Counted from the stretch's first letter, positions 32,641 through 41,500 are shown. The stretch: DNA of 64,000 nt from Paenibacillus sp. JDR-2 (GCF_000023585.1 NC_012914.1:6733501-6797500), one strand, 5' to 3'. Program-made: numbers and translations. Notes: generated by a model from the sequence alone, not told the origin.

Positions 32641-34221
32641 CTACCAGCCAATTGCCGATCCGTCGCAACGCGGGTCGGCTCCTCCGCTTAGCAGACCGTC
32701 TTTGCTTATCGCAATGGCATGAGCATGCCCCATTATCCCATCGAAGTCAGGCAGCCTGCGGACAAGATGTCCCGCCTTCTCGAGCTTCTCGGCTGACTCT
32801 TCCGGAATTCGTCCTTCCAGCTTCAACTCCTGCGTTGGAGCCCCCCAAGTACGTCCCCATACAAACCGCGGCTCGCTAACCGCCTGCTGAGGATTCATGC
32901 CAAAGTCGATCATCCGCGTCAGCATCAGCGTCTGCGTCTGCGGCTGTCCTTCCCCGCCTTGCGTGCCATACAAAAAGCCCGGTTTGCCGTTCAAGCAAGC
33001 CATTGCCGGCATCAGCGTATGGAAGGTACGCTTGCGCGGCTCCAGCCGGTTAATATGGTTCGGGTCAAGCGAGAAGAACGAACCGCGGTTCTGCAGCAGC
33101 ACGCCGGTATCTCCCGCCACAACACCCGAGCCAAATTCAAAGTATAAGCTTTGGATAAAAGAAACCGCATTGCCGTCCTCATCCACAACGGCCGCATACG
33201 CGGTATCGCTGCCAACCGGCTGGCTGTTGATATCTACGGCAGCATCTTTTTTAATCGAAGCCGCAAGCTCCGACGCATATTCCTTGCTGAGCAGCCGGTC
33301 AAGCGGAACGGCCGAGAAGGATGGATCCGTCAAATACCGGTTGCGGTCGCGGAAGCTCAGCTTCAGCGCCTCCGTCAACACGTGATAATACTCATAAGAA
33401 CCATGCCCCATGGCCGCCAGATCAAACTGCTCAAGGATTTGCAAAGCCATTATGCCGGTGAAGCCCTGCGAATTCGGAGGCACCTGATAGATATCGTAAC
33501 CGCGATAGGAACCGCGGATTGGCTCTATCCACTCGCCGCTATGCGCGGCGAAATCCTCCTCCGTCAGCAGCCCGCCTTCGGTCTGCAGAAACCGGACAAT
33601 CTCGGCGGCGACTTCTCCATGATAGAAGGCGTCCCTTCCTTTTTCCGCAATGGTGCTTAAGGTTGCCGCGAGCTTTGACTGGACAAACCTTTCTCCAGCC
33701 GGAATTACACGCCCGCCCGGCATATAGATTTCAGCCGTAGCCGTCTGCTCCCCCAGCATGGCGGCATGCTGCTTGGTATGTTCAAATTGATCGGGCGACA
33801 TCGGGAAACCTTCCGACGCATACGAGACCGCCGACTCCAGCACTTCGGCAAACGTCAAGCGGCCGTAACGGTTCTGCACCGCATACCAGCCGTCGACCAT
33901 GCCGGGAACCGTAATGGCGCTGCGCGGTCCTCTTGTCGGAATCCCCTCTACATCGGCAAAGGCTTCAATGGTTGCTTCGCCTCCCGACCGTCCGCTTGCA
34001 TTATAAGCCCGCATTTCCCCGTCCGAAGCATGATAAGAAAGGAAAAAAGCATCCCCCCCTACGCCCGTCATATGCGGATAAACAACCGCCAGACAAGCGC
34101 TGACCGCAACCGCCGCGTCAAACGCATTGCCTCCCCGTTCCATTACGCGCGCGCCTGCCGCCGTTGCTAAGTGATGCGGACTTACCACCATCGCTTTTGT
34201 ACCCGTAACCGGCTTCTTCAT
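32641..34221 (-). CDS. ywrD: Gamma-glutamyltransferase-like protein (YwrD type)
   Basis: 526 residues from ATG at 34221, chosen because GAGGT lies 9 nt upstream; ATG codons at 34257 and 34227 have poor spacing. No signal peptide, unlike secreted Ggt. Large-subunit motifs GGNAFDAAVAVSA and PHMTGVGGDAFFL; the autoprocessing Thr is in GSDTAYAAVVDEDG near residue 340, and the small subunit carries NRGSFFSLD and GTQGGEGQPQTQT. Divergent from Lrp-type ywrC and the CHR pair, the same neighbourhood as ywrD in B. subtilis. Substrate is probably an intracellular gamma-glutamyl or acyl amide (inference). Confidence 0.88.
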   Translation of the reverse strand: MKKPVTGTKAMVVSPHHLATAAGARVMERGGNAFDAAVAVSACLAVVYPHMTGVGGDAFFLSYHASDGEMRAYNASGRSGGEATIEAFADVEGIPTRGPRSAITVPGMVDGWYAVQNRYGRLTFAEVLESAVSYASEGFPMSPDQFEHTKQHAAMLGEQTATAEIYMPGGRVIPAGERFVQSKLAATLSTIAEKGRDAFYHGEVAAEIVRFLQTEGGLLTEEDFAAHSGEWIEPIRGSYRGYDIYQVPPNSQGFTGIMALQILEQFDLAAMGHGSYEYYHVLTEALKLSFRDRNRYLTDPSFSAVPLDRLLSKEYASELAASIKKDAAVDINSQPVGSDTAYAAVVDEDGNAVSFIQSLYFEFGSGVVAGDTGVLLQNRGSFFSLDPNHINRLEPRKRTFHTLMPAMACLNGKPGFLYGTQGGEGQPQTQTLMLTRMIDFGMNPQQAVSEPRFVWGRTWGAPTQELKLEGRIPEESAEKLEKAGHLVRRLPDFDGIMGHAHAIAISKDGLLSGGADPRCDGSAIGW

Positions 34222-34354
34222 CCCCATGCCACCTCGTAAGTCAGGTTTACTAACCATATAGATTTAAAATATCACGCCCCCCGGGACCCGGCAACGAAAA
34301 AGAAAGCTATTTCCGCGATTTTTGTTGATGATGAACAAAAAACGCTATATATTT

Positions 34355-34402
34355 ATGCATATGGTAATGAATCTTTCGATTTTACATACCTTTTGCATAT
34401 AC
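34355..34402. promoter_or_regulatory. Candidate Lrp-type operator in the ywrD/ywrC divergent region
   Basis: ATGCATATGG (34355-34364) and TTGCATATAC (34393-34402) lie 38 bp apart, with GGTA and TACC forming a longer imperfect inverted arrangement. They share TGCATATG with the perfect palindrome upstream of ansA. Confidence 0.45.
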
Positions 34403-34431
34403 AGAAGCAATAGAGAGGAGATAGACTAAGC

Positions 34432-34914
34432 ATGCATCACCGCACTTCAAGTCCAATCGAGAACGTTCAGATCGACGAAATCGATCGCAAAATCATTTCC
34501 GCCCTGCATCAAAACGGCAGAATTTCTTACACCGACCTGGCCAAAGACATCGGGTTATCCCGTGTCGCCGTGCAGGCCCGCATCAATACGTTAATGGAAG
34601 AGGGCGTCATCGAGCGGTTCACCGCCGTTATTAATCCGGAGAAGATCGGCATTACGGTCAGCGCTTTTTTTAACGTGGAGGTAGAACCCAAGTATCTTCA
34701 TGAAGCCGCGGACCGTTTAGCCGACGAGCCTGTTGTCACCAGCCTGTATCATATGACGGGCCCAAGCAAGCTGCATATGCATGGATTGTTTACGAGCAAT
34801 CAGGAAATGGAGACCTTTATGCGGGAGAAGCTGTACCCGCTGCCCGGCATTATGGGCGTCGACTGCCAGGTGTTGATTAACCGATACAAAAGTCGGATGG
34901 GAATGAGGCTGTAG
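34432..34914 (+). CDS. ywrC: Lrp/AsnC-family regulator (YwrC/ChrS-like)
   Basis: 160 residues. N-terminal AsnC helix-turn-helix (DEIDRKIISALHQNGRISY, DLAKDIGLSRVAVQARINTL) and a C-terminal RAM/ligand domain (VSAFFNVEVEPKYLHEAAD, SLYHMTGPSKLHMHGLF). One base separates it from the CHR transporter pair. In B. subtilis the equivalent YwrC represses the chromate-inducible ywrB-ywrA pair; the same is inferred here. AGGAG lies 11 nt before ATG. Confidence 0.88.
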   Translation: MHHRTSSPIENVQIDEIDRKIISALHQNGRISYTDLAKDIGLSRVAVQARINTLMEEGVIERFTAVINPEKIGITVSAFFNVEVEPKYLHEAADRLADEPVVTSLYHMTGPSKLHMHGLFTSNQEMETFMREKLYPLPGIMGVDCQVLINRYKSRMGMRL

Positions 34915-34915
34915 C

Positions 34916-35575
34916 ATGGAAACAACAACTTCTTTGGAGCCGGGCACAAACCCGCCTCAAACCGGAAGACCTTCAGGCTTAACCGATTACGGCCACATCG
35001 CATGGGCCATGGTCAAAACCGGTGTATTAGGCTATGGCGGCGGACCGTCGGTTATTCCGCTTATCCGTTATGAAGCCGTTACCCGCTATCATTGGATCGA
35101 TGACGATGAATTCGCTGAGATTTTAGCGCTGGCTAACGCTCTCCCGGGACCTATCGCCACTAAAATGGCCGCTTATCTCGGCTACCGCCGCAAGGGTTGG
35201 CTTGGCGCTGTCGTTGCCGTTCTTGCGCACATTTTGCCTTCGGCCATCGCCATGATCGCGCTGCTGTCGGTGGTGCAGTATTTGAGCGGTTCGACTGTCA
35301 TTCAGGGGATGATCTCCGCCGTTATTCCGGTCATTGCCGTAATGCTCGGGGTTATGGCTTACGAATTCGCGAACCGTGCCGTCAAAGGGCTTGGCAAATG
35401 GATGGGCTTCGCGATGTTTGCCGTTGCTTTTCTACTCTTACAAATTATTAATATTGAAGATGCAATCGTTATCGTCGCCTTTCTCGCGTACGGGGCGGTA
35501 CATTTCAAAGCAGCGGGCTGGGTTGCCAAGTGGAAAAACAACCGGCGCGTACGCTCTGAAGGAGGCGGCGACTAA
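34916..35575 (+). CDS. ywrB: CHR-family (chromate) transporter, N-type half
   Basis: 219 residues. After a ~25-residue cytoplasmic N terminus it has the CHR core motif GYGGGPSVIPLIRYEAV, then ALANALPGPIATKMAAYLGYR, followed by about five transmembrane helices. Short CHR proteins work in pairs with opposite membrane topology and export chromate. GAGG lies 7 nt before ATG, and the last bases overlap the next gene (TAATGG). True substrate in this organism may be another oxyanion. Confidence 0.92.
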   Translation: METTTSLEPGTNPPQTGRPSGLTDYGHIAWAMVKTGVLGYGGGPSVIPLIRYEAVTRYHWIDDDEFAEILALANALPGPIATKMAAYLGYRRKGWLGAVVAVLAHILPSAIAMIALLSVVQYLSGSTVIQGMISAVIPVIAVMLGVMAYEFANRAVKGLGKWMGFAMFAVAFLLLQIINIEDAIVIVAFLAYGAVHFKAAGWVAKWKNNRRVRSEGGGD

Positions 35576-36111
35576 TGGATTGGCTTGACCTTATTATCGG
35601 CTTCTTCGTTGCCAACGTGCTTGGTTATGGCGGCGGTCCTGCTTCCATCCCGCTTATGTACAACCAGATCGTCACGCATTACGGCTGGACGAACGATTCC
35701 GAATTCTCGAATATACTTGCGCTGGGCAACGCTTTGCCCGGACCAATCGCGACCAAGATCGCCGCGTTTATCGGCTATGATGTTGCCGGCTGGCCCGGCC
35801 TGGTCCTAGCTCTTGCGGCAACGATAGTCCCTTCCGCTGTAGCGCTTATTTTCCTGCTTGAGCTGCTGCAGAAGCATCGCCAATCCCCGATTGTTAAAGG
35901 AATGACCCTGCTTGTCCAGCCGGTTGTCGCCATCATGATGGTGCTTCTCACCTGGCAAATGTTCGATACGTCGATTCATTCCACTAACCTGTGGCAGACG
36001 CTAGGCATTGCAGCCGTTGCTTACTGGCTGATGGAGCGCAAAAAAGTCCATCCCGCAATCGTCATCTGTATCGCCTTTGTCTACGGCGGCACGGTGCTGG
36101 CGGATATCTAA
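35575..36111 (+). CDS. ywrA: CHR-family (chromate) transporter, C-type half
   Basis: 178 residues, homologous to its partner: GYGGGPASIPLMYNQIV, LGNALPGPIATKIAAFIGYD and five to six hydrophobic helices. The ATG overlaps the stop of the partner by one base, so a 1:1 heteromer is expected from coupled translation. It is followed by a hairpin with a weak T tail. Confidence 0.92.
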   Translation: MDWLDLIIGFFVANVLGYGGGPASIPLMYNQIVTHYGWTNDSEFSNILALGNALPGPIATKIAAFIGYDVAGWPGLVLALAATIVPSAVALIFLLELLQKHRQSPIVKGMTLLVQPVVAIMMVLLTWQMFDTSIHSTNLWQTLGIAAVAYWLMERKKVHPAIVICIAFVYGGTVLADI

Positions 36112-36158
36112 AAAGAAGTCCTCTTATGCGTCATTCCCGACGACGAGAGGACTTCTTT
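36112..36158 (+). terminator. Terminator of the CHR pair
   Basis: AAAGAAGTCCTCT pairs perfectly with AGAGGACTTCTTT, 21-nt loop; T run short. Confidence 0.75.
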
Positions 36159-36179
36159 GACTTATACTTGTTTGCTCGA

Positions 36180-36450
36180 ACCCTCATCCCCTTCGCCTAC
36201 GTTGGAGTTCATCCAGCATAACGGAGCGCTAAAGCCCGGTTATTAAAGTTACACTGGATCTACTCCAACGAAATGCGTATATTTGGGCCAAAGAAGCTAA
36301 AATGAGCGAAAACTATTGGATAAAACCCAGCGTAGGCTGCTTCAATGGGAAAACAAGAGCTTCTACGTTGGACAATCTCCAACGTAGAGCGTATAGCCAA
36401 TAACTATTAGCCCGACCTCGGGCAGGTCCGGCCGTTAAAGCCTGCCAATA
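36180..36450. repeat. Intergenic spacer with ACGTTGGA inverted repeats
   Basis: About 300 bp without a gene. Perfect hairpin CTACGTTGGA (36363-36372) / TCCAACGTAG (36378-36387) with a 5-nt loop; a wider pair CTACGTTGGAG near 36197 and CTCCAACG near 36260 uses the same word. A second short hairpin GGCAGG/CCTGCC lies at 36421-36446. Confidence 0.65.
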
Positions 36451-36453
36451 AGC

Positions 36454-36496
36454 AAAAGCGGCTATGCCAGGGTTATCCCCGGCACAGCCGCTTTTT
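36454..36496 (-). terminator. Terminator of the MMPL transporter operon
   Basis: AAAAGCGGCT/AGCCGCTTTTT stem interrupted by one mismatch, immediately after the stop codon. Confidence 0.88.
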
Positions 36497-36497
36497 A

Positions 36498-39400
36498 TTA
36501 CATATCTTTAGAATGGGTATGAACCTCCTGCCCTCTCAAAGGGACATTTCGCTCTCCATCCTCTTTCATAAACGGCCAGTAATTCGCTCTACCGAACATC
36601 CGCACCATAACCGGAATGAACAGCGGCAGCATCACCAGCGCGTACAGGAACAAGCCGCAGAGCACGATTGTGGCGATCTGCAAGAGCGACATAACCCCCG
36701 AAGGAAGCATCGCCGCAAAGGTACCGCCCAGAATGACGGCTGCCGACATAATGACGGTGCCCATGTTTTTCATCGCGGCCAGAATCGCTTCGGTTGGAGA
36801 CAGCTGATCGCGGTATTCCTTGAAGCGGTCCATCAGGAAGATGCTGTAGTCGATACCCAGCGCCACAAGCATAACGAACCCGAAGAACGGAACCGCCCAG
36901 CTGATACCGGTATGCCCCAGCATCCGGACGAAGATGACTTCGGTAATCGCCATGGACGTATAGAACGTCACGAGCAGTGAAGCAATCATATACAGCGGCA
37001 TGATGATGGAACGGAACAAAATAATCAAAATAATCGCGATGCCGATAATCATGAGCATAACCGTGCGGGAATAGTCCGCGTTCGAAATATTGCTCAAATC
37101 ATTGTTCATGCTGGAGACGCCGCCAACCGCGTAAGTGACATGGCCGTCATAAGGAGTCCCTTGCACGCCGCGGCCCACTGACGCTTCCAGATCATCAATC
37201 CGCGACATCGTTTCTTCCTCGTACGGGTTGCCGCTGAAGACGACGTCAAACTTCGCCGATTTGCGGTCTTCGGACAAATAAACGTTCAGCGCTTGCTGGA
37301 AGTCGTCATTCTTAATCGCTTCATCCGGGATGAACCAGCCGGTCATCTGCTTATTCGGCGAAGAGGACAGCTCATTCAGATACCCTTTTGCCGAAGACAA
37401 TCCGTCCGTTACCTGCGTCAAGCCGTCGACGCTTTGATCCAGTCCATCCGTCAGTTGACCAAGCTGGCCGTTCAGCTCCGTAAAGCCGGACTGCAGCTCT
37501 TTCTGCCCATTCGACAGTTGATCCAGACCCTGCGTAACGCCAGGCAGCTTCGAGACAATCTGGCCTTGGCCGTTCGCGGCCTGCTCAATGCCTTTTTGCA
37601 AATCGGAAATACCGCTTGCCAGCTTGGCGAGTCCCGCAGCAAGCGCCGTTTGCCCGTCAGCCGCTTGCTTGTAGCCGGCATTTGCTTTGTCCAGCCCGCC
37701 GCTTACGCCGGTAAGCTGCGCATTAAGCTGGGTCATCTGCCCGCTTAGACCGGAAGCTTCCTGTCCAAGCTGCTTCACCGAGCTTAATGCTTGCTGGTAA
37801 GCCGCATCCTCCGCGAGCTCCGGATGGGTTGCGCTAAGCCCCGTGATGCCTTGCTCGAGACTCGACAATCCGTCTGCAAGCCTCGCCTGCTCGGATGCAA
37901 CCGATTGATAAGCCTGCGTAAGCTGCGTTAATCCGCTGCCCGCCTGCTGATAGCCCTTCAGCAGATCCTGGCTTGCAGCCGCTAGCTGTTCGGCGCTTGC
38001 TTTGGCCTGCTTCAGCCCGGCCGTTAATTCTTTGGCTCCGGCAGAACCGTCCTGCAGACCGCGTTCAATCTGCTTCAGTCCGGTACCCAGCTGGTCGATG
38101 CCGCTCTTCAGTGCATTGGTACCATCCACCAGCTTGCCGGCGCCGGCTGCCGCATCGTTCAGCTTGGGCCCGTTTTTGCTCAGCTCGGAGCTGGCATCGG
38201 ATAAGCCGGAGCCGATTTTGCCAAGCCCGTCATTGCTTTGCCCAAGTCCGTCTTCCAGCGTTCCCACCTGGTCGGATACTAGAAAATCGTCCATCGCATC
38301 GCCAGTCGGGCGTGTCGCGCTTCGGACCACTTTTACGCCGTCAACCTTGCCAAGCTCGCGGCTGATTTGCTCAAGCGCCGCCAGTCCATCCGAGGTATCG
38401 AGCGGTTTATCGGATTTCATGACTACCGTCGTTGGCAGCGATTCGCCTGGACCAAAGCTGTCCGCGATTATGTTAAATGCCTTGACTGAATCATATTTAT
38501 CGCCAATCTCGTCGAGCGAGTTAAACGACAAGGAACCTTTGTATGCAGTGAGGAACGGCACGACCAGTACCGCCAAAATAACAAGCGCCCAGATCGGACG
38601 TTTCAGCGAGAAGTTGCCGACAGCACCCCACAAGCCGCTAGGTTTATGCTCCAGCGAGCCTTTCGAAGGCCAGAAGAGCTTGGGTCCAAGCGTCGCCATA
38701 AAGAACGGTACGACCGTAAACAAGGCCAAAAGCAGTACGGCGATCCCGACGGCTACCGCCACCGCCGAGCGGTACAGGATAAAGGTCGAGAAGCCAATGG
38801 AGGCGAAGCCGACCAGTACAGCCAGACCGGAGAAGAGAACCGTTCTGCCCGCTGTTTTGTAAGTAGCCACAATCGATTCCGGAATATTCCCGCCGCGGTG
38901 CGACAGCTCTTCCTTAAAGCGGCTGATCAACAAAATACAGTAGTCCGTCCCGATCCCGAACAACACGGCAACGAGGAAAATCTGCGTAAAGTTGGAGAGC
39001 GGGAAGTCCATGTATTTAACGAGAAAAGCAACGATGGACTGCGTCACCATGTAAGAAAAACCTACCGTCAGAAGCGGCACAATCGGAGCTACTGCCGAAC
39101 GGAACACCACGAACAGAATAATAAGAATGAAGCCGACGGTAATAAATTCGGTTTTCTTGAGCCCTTCCTGCGAGCTTGTGACAACGTCCTCCGAAATAAG
39201 CCAGTTGCCGGTGTAATAATGCTCAATCTTGATGTCTTTAATCGCGTCGTACAGATGATCGCGGACCTGCGCGAGATCCGCTCCGTCCAGGTTCACGTTG
39301 ACGAGCACGAGCACGGTGGAACCGTCTTCCGCCACCATTTGCTTCGCCAGCTCCGGCGTATCGAAATGCGTCGTCAGCGAAGTGATGCGCAGCTCGTCTT

Positions 39401-39692
39401 TCTCTTGTTTCAGCTTGTTAATGCCGCCTTGTATACTGGTCAGGTCATCATCCGACAACCCTCCGTCCTTATGAAAGACGAGCACCGTAGAAGCGCCGCC
39501 TACCCCGGAATCCTTCGTGCCAATTGCCTTCTCCATGTCTGCGGCGATTGTGGAGGAATAGCCGTCGGGCACGTTCACCTGCCCCTTCTCGCGGACAAGA
39601 TCCTGCATATTAGGGGCGCTTAGCATAAGCCCAACCATTACCGCTATCCAGACTACAAGGAGAATCCATCTTGCTTTGATTACCGTCTTCAT
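36498..39692 (-). CDS. MMPL-family RND exporter (YdgH-like)
   Basis: 1064 residues. Two MMPL halves, each one helix plus a sterol-sensing-like bundle (first about 155-370, second about 860-1040). Motifs FGIGTDYCILLISRFKEEL and LGIDYSIFLMDRFKEYR carry the Asp-Tyr proton-relay pair. Residues ~480-800 form a long extracytoplasmic repeat of LxxGLxQLxxG heptads, predicted helical and coiled, longer than in ordinary MMPLs. Family members export lipids or hydrophobic drugs using the proton gradient. Its ATG overlaps the MarR gene by 4 bases, as in the Bacillus ydgG-ydgH pair. Substrate unknown. Confidence 0.92.
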   Translation of the reverse strand: MKTVIKARWILLVVWIAVMVGLMLSAPNMQDLVREKGQVNVPDGYSSTIAADMEKAIGTKDSGVGGASTVLVFHKDGGLSDDDLTSIQGGINKLKQEKDELRITSLTTHFDTPELAKQMVAEDGSTVLVLVNVNLDGADLAQVRDHLYDAIKDIKIEHYYTGNWLISEDVVTSSQEGLKKTEFITVGFILIILFVVFRSAVAPIVPLLTVGFSYMVTQSIVAFLVKYMDFPLSNFTQIFLVAVLFGIGTDYCILLISRFKEELSHRGGNIPESIVATYKTAGRTVLFSGLAVLVGFASIGFSTFILYRSAVAVAVGIAVLLLALFTVVPFFMATLGPKLFWPSKGSLEHKPSGLWGAVGNFSLKRPIWALVILAVLVVPFLTAYKGSLSFNSLDEIGDKYDSVKAFNIIADSFGPGESLPTTVVMKSDKPLDTSDGLAALEQISRELGKVDGVKVVRSATRPTGDAMDDFLVSDQVGTLEDGLGQSNDGLGKIGSGLSDASSELSKNGPKLNDAAAGAGKLVDGTNALKSGIDQLGTGLKQIERGLQDGSAGAKELTAGLKQAKASAEQLAAASQDLLKGYQQAGSGLTQLTQAYQSVASEQARLADGLSSLEQGITGLSATHPELAEDAAYQQALSSVKQLGQEASGLSGQMTQLNAQLTGVSGGLDKANAGYKQAADGQTALAAGLAKLASGISDLQKGIEQAANGQGQIVSKLPGVTQGLDQLSNGQKELQSGFTELNGQLGQLTDGLDQSVDGLTQVTDGLSSAKGYLNELSSSPNKQMTGWFIPDEAIKNDDFQQALNVYLSEDRKSAKFDVVFSGNPYEEETMSRIDDLEASVGRGVQGTPYDGHVTYAVGGVSSMNNDLSNISNADYSRTVMLMIIGIAIILIILFRSIIMPLYMIASLLVTFYTSMAITEVIFVRMLGHTGISWAVPFFGFVMLVALGIDYSIFLMDRFKEYRDQLSPTEAILAAMKNMGTVIMSAAVILGGTFAAMLPSGVMSLLQIATIVLCGLFLYALVMLPLFIPVMVRMFGRANYWPFMKEDGERNVPLRGQEVHTHSKDM

Positions 39693-40165
39693 TTTTTCTC
39701 TAACTCCTCTCCGTCTCCCGGCGGCTGTGACATAACCATGGCCAGCTTCTCATAAGTCTCAATAAACGCAAGTGCTTCCTGTTCGTCAAAATGCTGCAAA
39801 TACTTCGCGATCAGTTCCTGGATTTTGCGTTCCACCGCATCGGCCATCCGTATGCCTTCGTCGGTCAGCCGCAGCAGCGTGACGCGGCGGTCCTTCTCGT
39901 CCGGCGTTCTCTCCAGCAGCTGTTTATCGAATAACCGCGTTATAATCGCGGTGATCGAGCTTTTTCCCACGCAAAACGTATCCGCAAGCTCCGTCGAGGT
40001 GCATACGCCTACCGTCCGCAAATAACGGAGCGTCGAAGATTGCTCAAAGGTCAGCTCATTCGGCATCAGATCGCGGAACATGGCCGTCAGCCTGCGTTCA
40101 ACGGTAAAATGCGCCCCCTCGTATCTGCGGATGAGCTGCCCCAGCATATCGTTGTCTATCACCAT
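39689..40165 (-). CDS. MarR-family repressor
   Basis: 158 residues from ATG at 40165 (GAGAGGG 8 nt upstream); an in-frame ATG at 40192 has no SD. Winged-helix core: LTFEQSSTLRYLR, TSTELADTFCVGKSSITAIITRL and the wing DEKDRRVTLLRLTDEG. Expected to repress the downstream exporter and itself. A pair of ATAGTTCTAC direct repeats overlaps its promoter. Confidence 0.92.
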   Translation of the reverse strand: MVIDNDMLGQLIRRYEGAHFTVERRLTAMFRDLMPNELTFEQSSTLRYLRTVGVCTSTELADTFCVGKSSITAIITRLFDKQLLERTPDEKDRRVTLLRLTDEGIRMADAVERKIQELIAKYLQHFDEQEALAFIETYEKLAMVMSQPPGDGEELEKK

Positions 40166-40203
40166 GTCCGTATCCCTCTCGTTAACAATCATTTAGTTTC
40201 ACT

Positions 40204-40254
40204 GTAGAACTATTAGACAGTAGAACTATAACAAAAGGATTAGTCGTCAGTCAA
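40204..40254 (-). promoter_or_regulatory. Promoter and candidate MarR operator
   Basis: Minus strand: TTGACT (40254-40249), 17-bp spacer, TTATAG (40231-40226). ATAGTTCTAC occurs at 40229-40220, overlapping the -10, and again at 40213-40204, 16 bp apart. Confidence 0.65.
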
Positions 40255-40370
40255 CCAAGATACAAGCCAATAATTTGAAAATTTTATGAAAAGGCTGGAG
40301 CGATTGCTTGTCCCCACCAGCCGGACTTATAATATTGGTGAAACTTACTAATGTTACGTAGGAGGCTGGA

Positions 40371-40937
40371 ATGATGTACGATATCATCGTTATTGGCGCC
40401 GGTCCTGCCGGTGCAAGCGCAGCAATCTTTACGGCAAAAGCAGGCAAGCAAACGTTATTGCTCGAGAATAATAAAGGGATGACCAAGCGGGCATGGTTTG
40501 AGAACTATTACGGCATTACCGAGATCGGCGGCCCCGATCTTGTGGATACAGGCAAGAAGCAAGCCGTCCGGCTCGGCGCAGAGTTAAAAGAAGAGACCGT
40601 TACGGGCGTATCGCCAATCGAAGGCGGCTTGTCCGTTGTTACGGACCAAGGCACTTACGAGGCGAAGCATGTGCTGCTGGCAACCGGCGCTTTGGTTGAT
40701 CTGGCGGAGCACATCGGCGTAGCGACAAAACCGGGCACGGAGCCGCGCATCAAAACCGTGGCGGATGTAGACCCGGCCGGCCGCACCAACATCCCTGGCG
40801 TATGGGCAGCGGGTACGGTTGCCGGCGTCAGCGTGCATGCGGTTATCACCGCAGGCGACGGCGCCAAAGTGGCAATCAACATCATCAGCGAGCTGAACGG
40901 CGAGCGTTACGTCGACCACGACGTGCTGAAAGCCTAA
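40371..40937 (+). CDS. Short thioredoxin-reductase-like FAD protein
   Basis: 188 residues against ~310 for TrxB. The FAD-binding GAGPAGASAAIFTAKAG (residues ~9-25), LLLEN and the C-terminal FAD motif NIPGVWAAGTVAGVSVHA are present, but the NADPH-binding domain and the CxxC redox centre are absent. The joint after LLATGALVDL is in frame, with no sign of decay, so this appears to be a genuine single-domain protein. It may be a flavin carrier or partner reductase; function unknown. GGAGG lies 5 nt before ATG, and a terminator follows. Confidence 0.8.
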   Translation: MMYDIIVIGAGPAGASAAIFTAKAGKQTLLLENNKGMTKRAWFENYYGITEIGGPDLVDTGKKQAVRLGAELKEETVTGVSPIEGGLSVVTDQGTYEAKHVLLATGALVDLAEHIGVATKPGTEPRIKTVADVDPAGRTNIPGVWAAGTVAGVSVHAVITAGDGAKVAINIISELNGERYVDHDVLKA

Positions 40938-40947
40938 CTAAGCGAAA

Positions 40948-40983
40948 AAAGGACGGAGCAGCTTCTGCTCCGTCCTTTCTTTG
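40948..40983 (+). terminator. Terminator of the FAD protein gene
   Basis: GGACGGAGCA/TGCTCCGTCC stem with flanking A and T runs. Confidence 0.93.
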
Positions 40984-41045
40984 TTTCTGTCTGGCAAGTG
41001 GTGGTTGCCGCGCGCCACTGTCGAGCGGCTGGGCGCTCTAACTAT

Positions 41046-41500
41046 GAAAAACCGTCATATTGAGCTAATTGGGTCCCACGCGACCACGCTAACCCCACTG
41101 TAACACGGTTTTTTCCTCTTATTTGGGTCTTCGCTGCCTGCACGCCACCACTCCAGTCTCTGTAGTACGGAAAAACCGTCTTATTGAGCTATTTTGGCCC
41201 CACGTGACCATGCTAACCCCACTGTAACACGGTTTTTTCCTCTTATTTGGCTCTTCGCAGCCTGCACACCACCACTCCAGTCTCTGTAGTACGGAAAAAC
41301 CGTCTTATTGAGCTAATTGGGCCCCACGTGACCATGCTAACCCCACTGTAACACGGTTTTTTCCTCTTATTTGGCTCTTCGCAGCCTGCACGCCACCACT
41401 CCAGCCTCTGTAGTACGGAAAAACCGTCTTATTGAGCTATTTGGGCCCCACGTGACCATGCTAACCCCACTGTAACACGGTTTTTTCCTGCTATTTTGCT
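41046..41500. repeat. Four tandem copies of a 124-bp intergenic repeat
   Basis: GAAAAACCGTC begins units at 41046, 41170, 41294 and 41418, exactly 124 bp apart; the fourth is partial. Each unit pairs GGAAAAACCGT with the later ACGGTTTTTTCC, with CACTGTAACACGG in between. Units 2-4 differ by only a few bases. The motif CGGTTTTTTCCTCTTA is shared with the 63-bp repeat at 12.4 kb. No gene in this ~640-bp gap. Confidence 0.93.

Noticed and set aside
34916..36111. Frameshifted single long chromate transporter
   Set aside because: Both halves have complete CHR motifs and own start signals; paired short CHR proteins are a known arrangement.
41046..41500. CRISPR-like array
   Set aside because: Whole 124-bp unit is repeated; there are no variable spacers.
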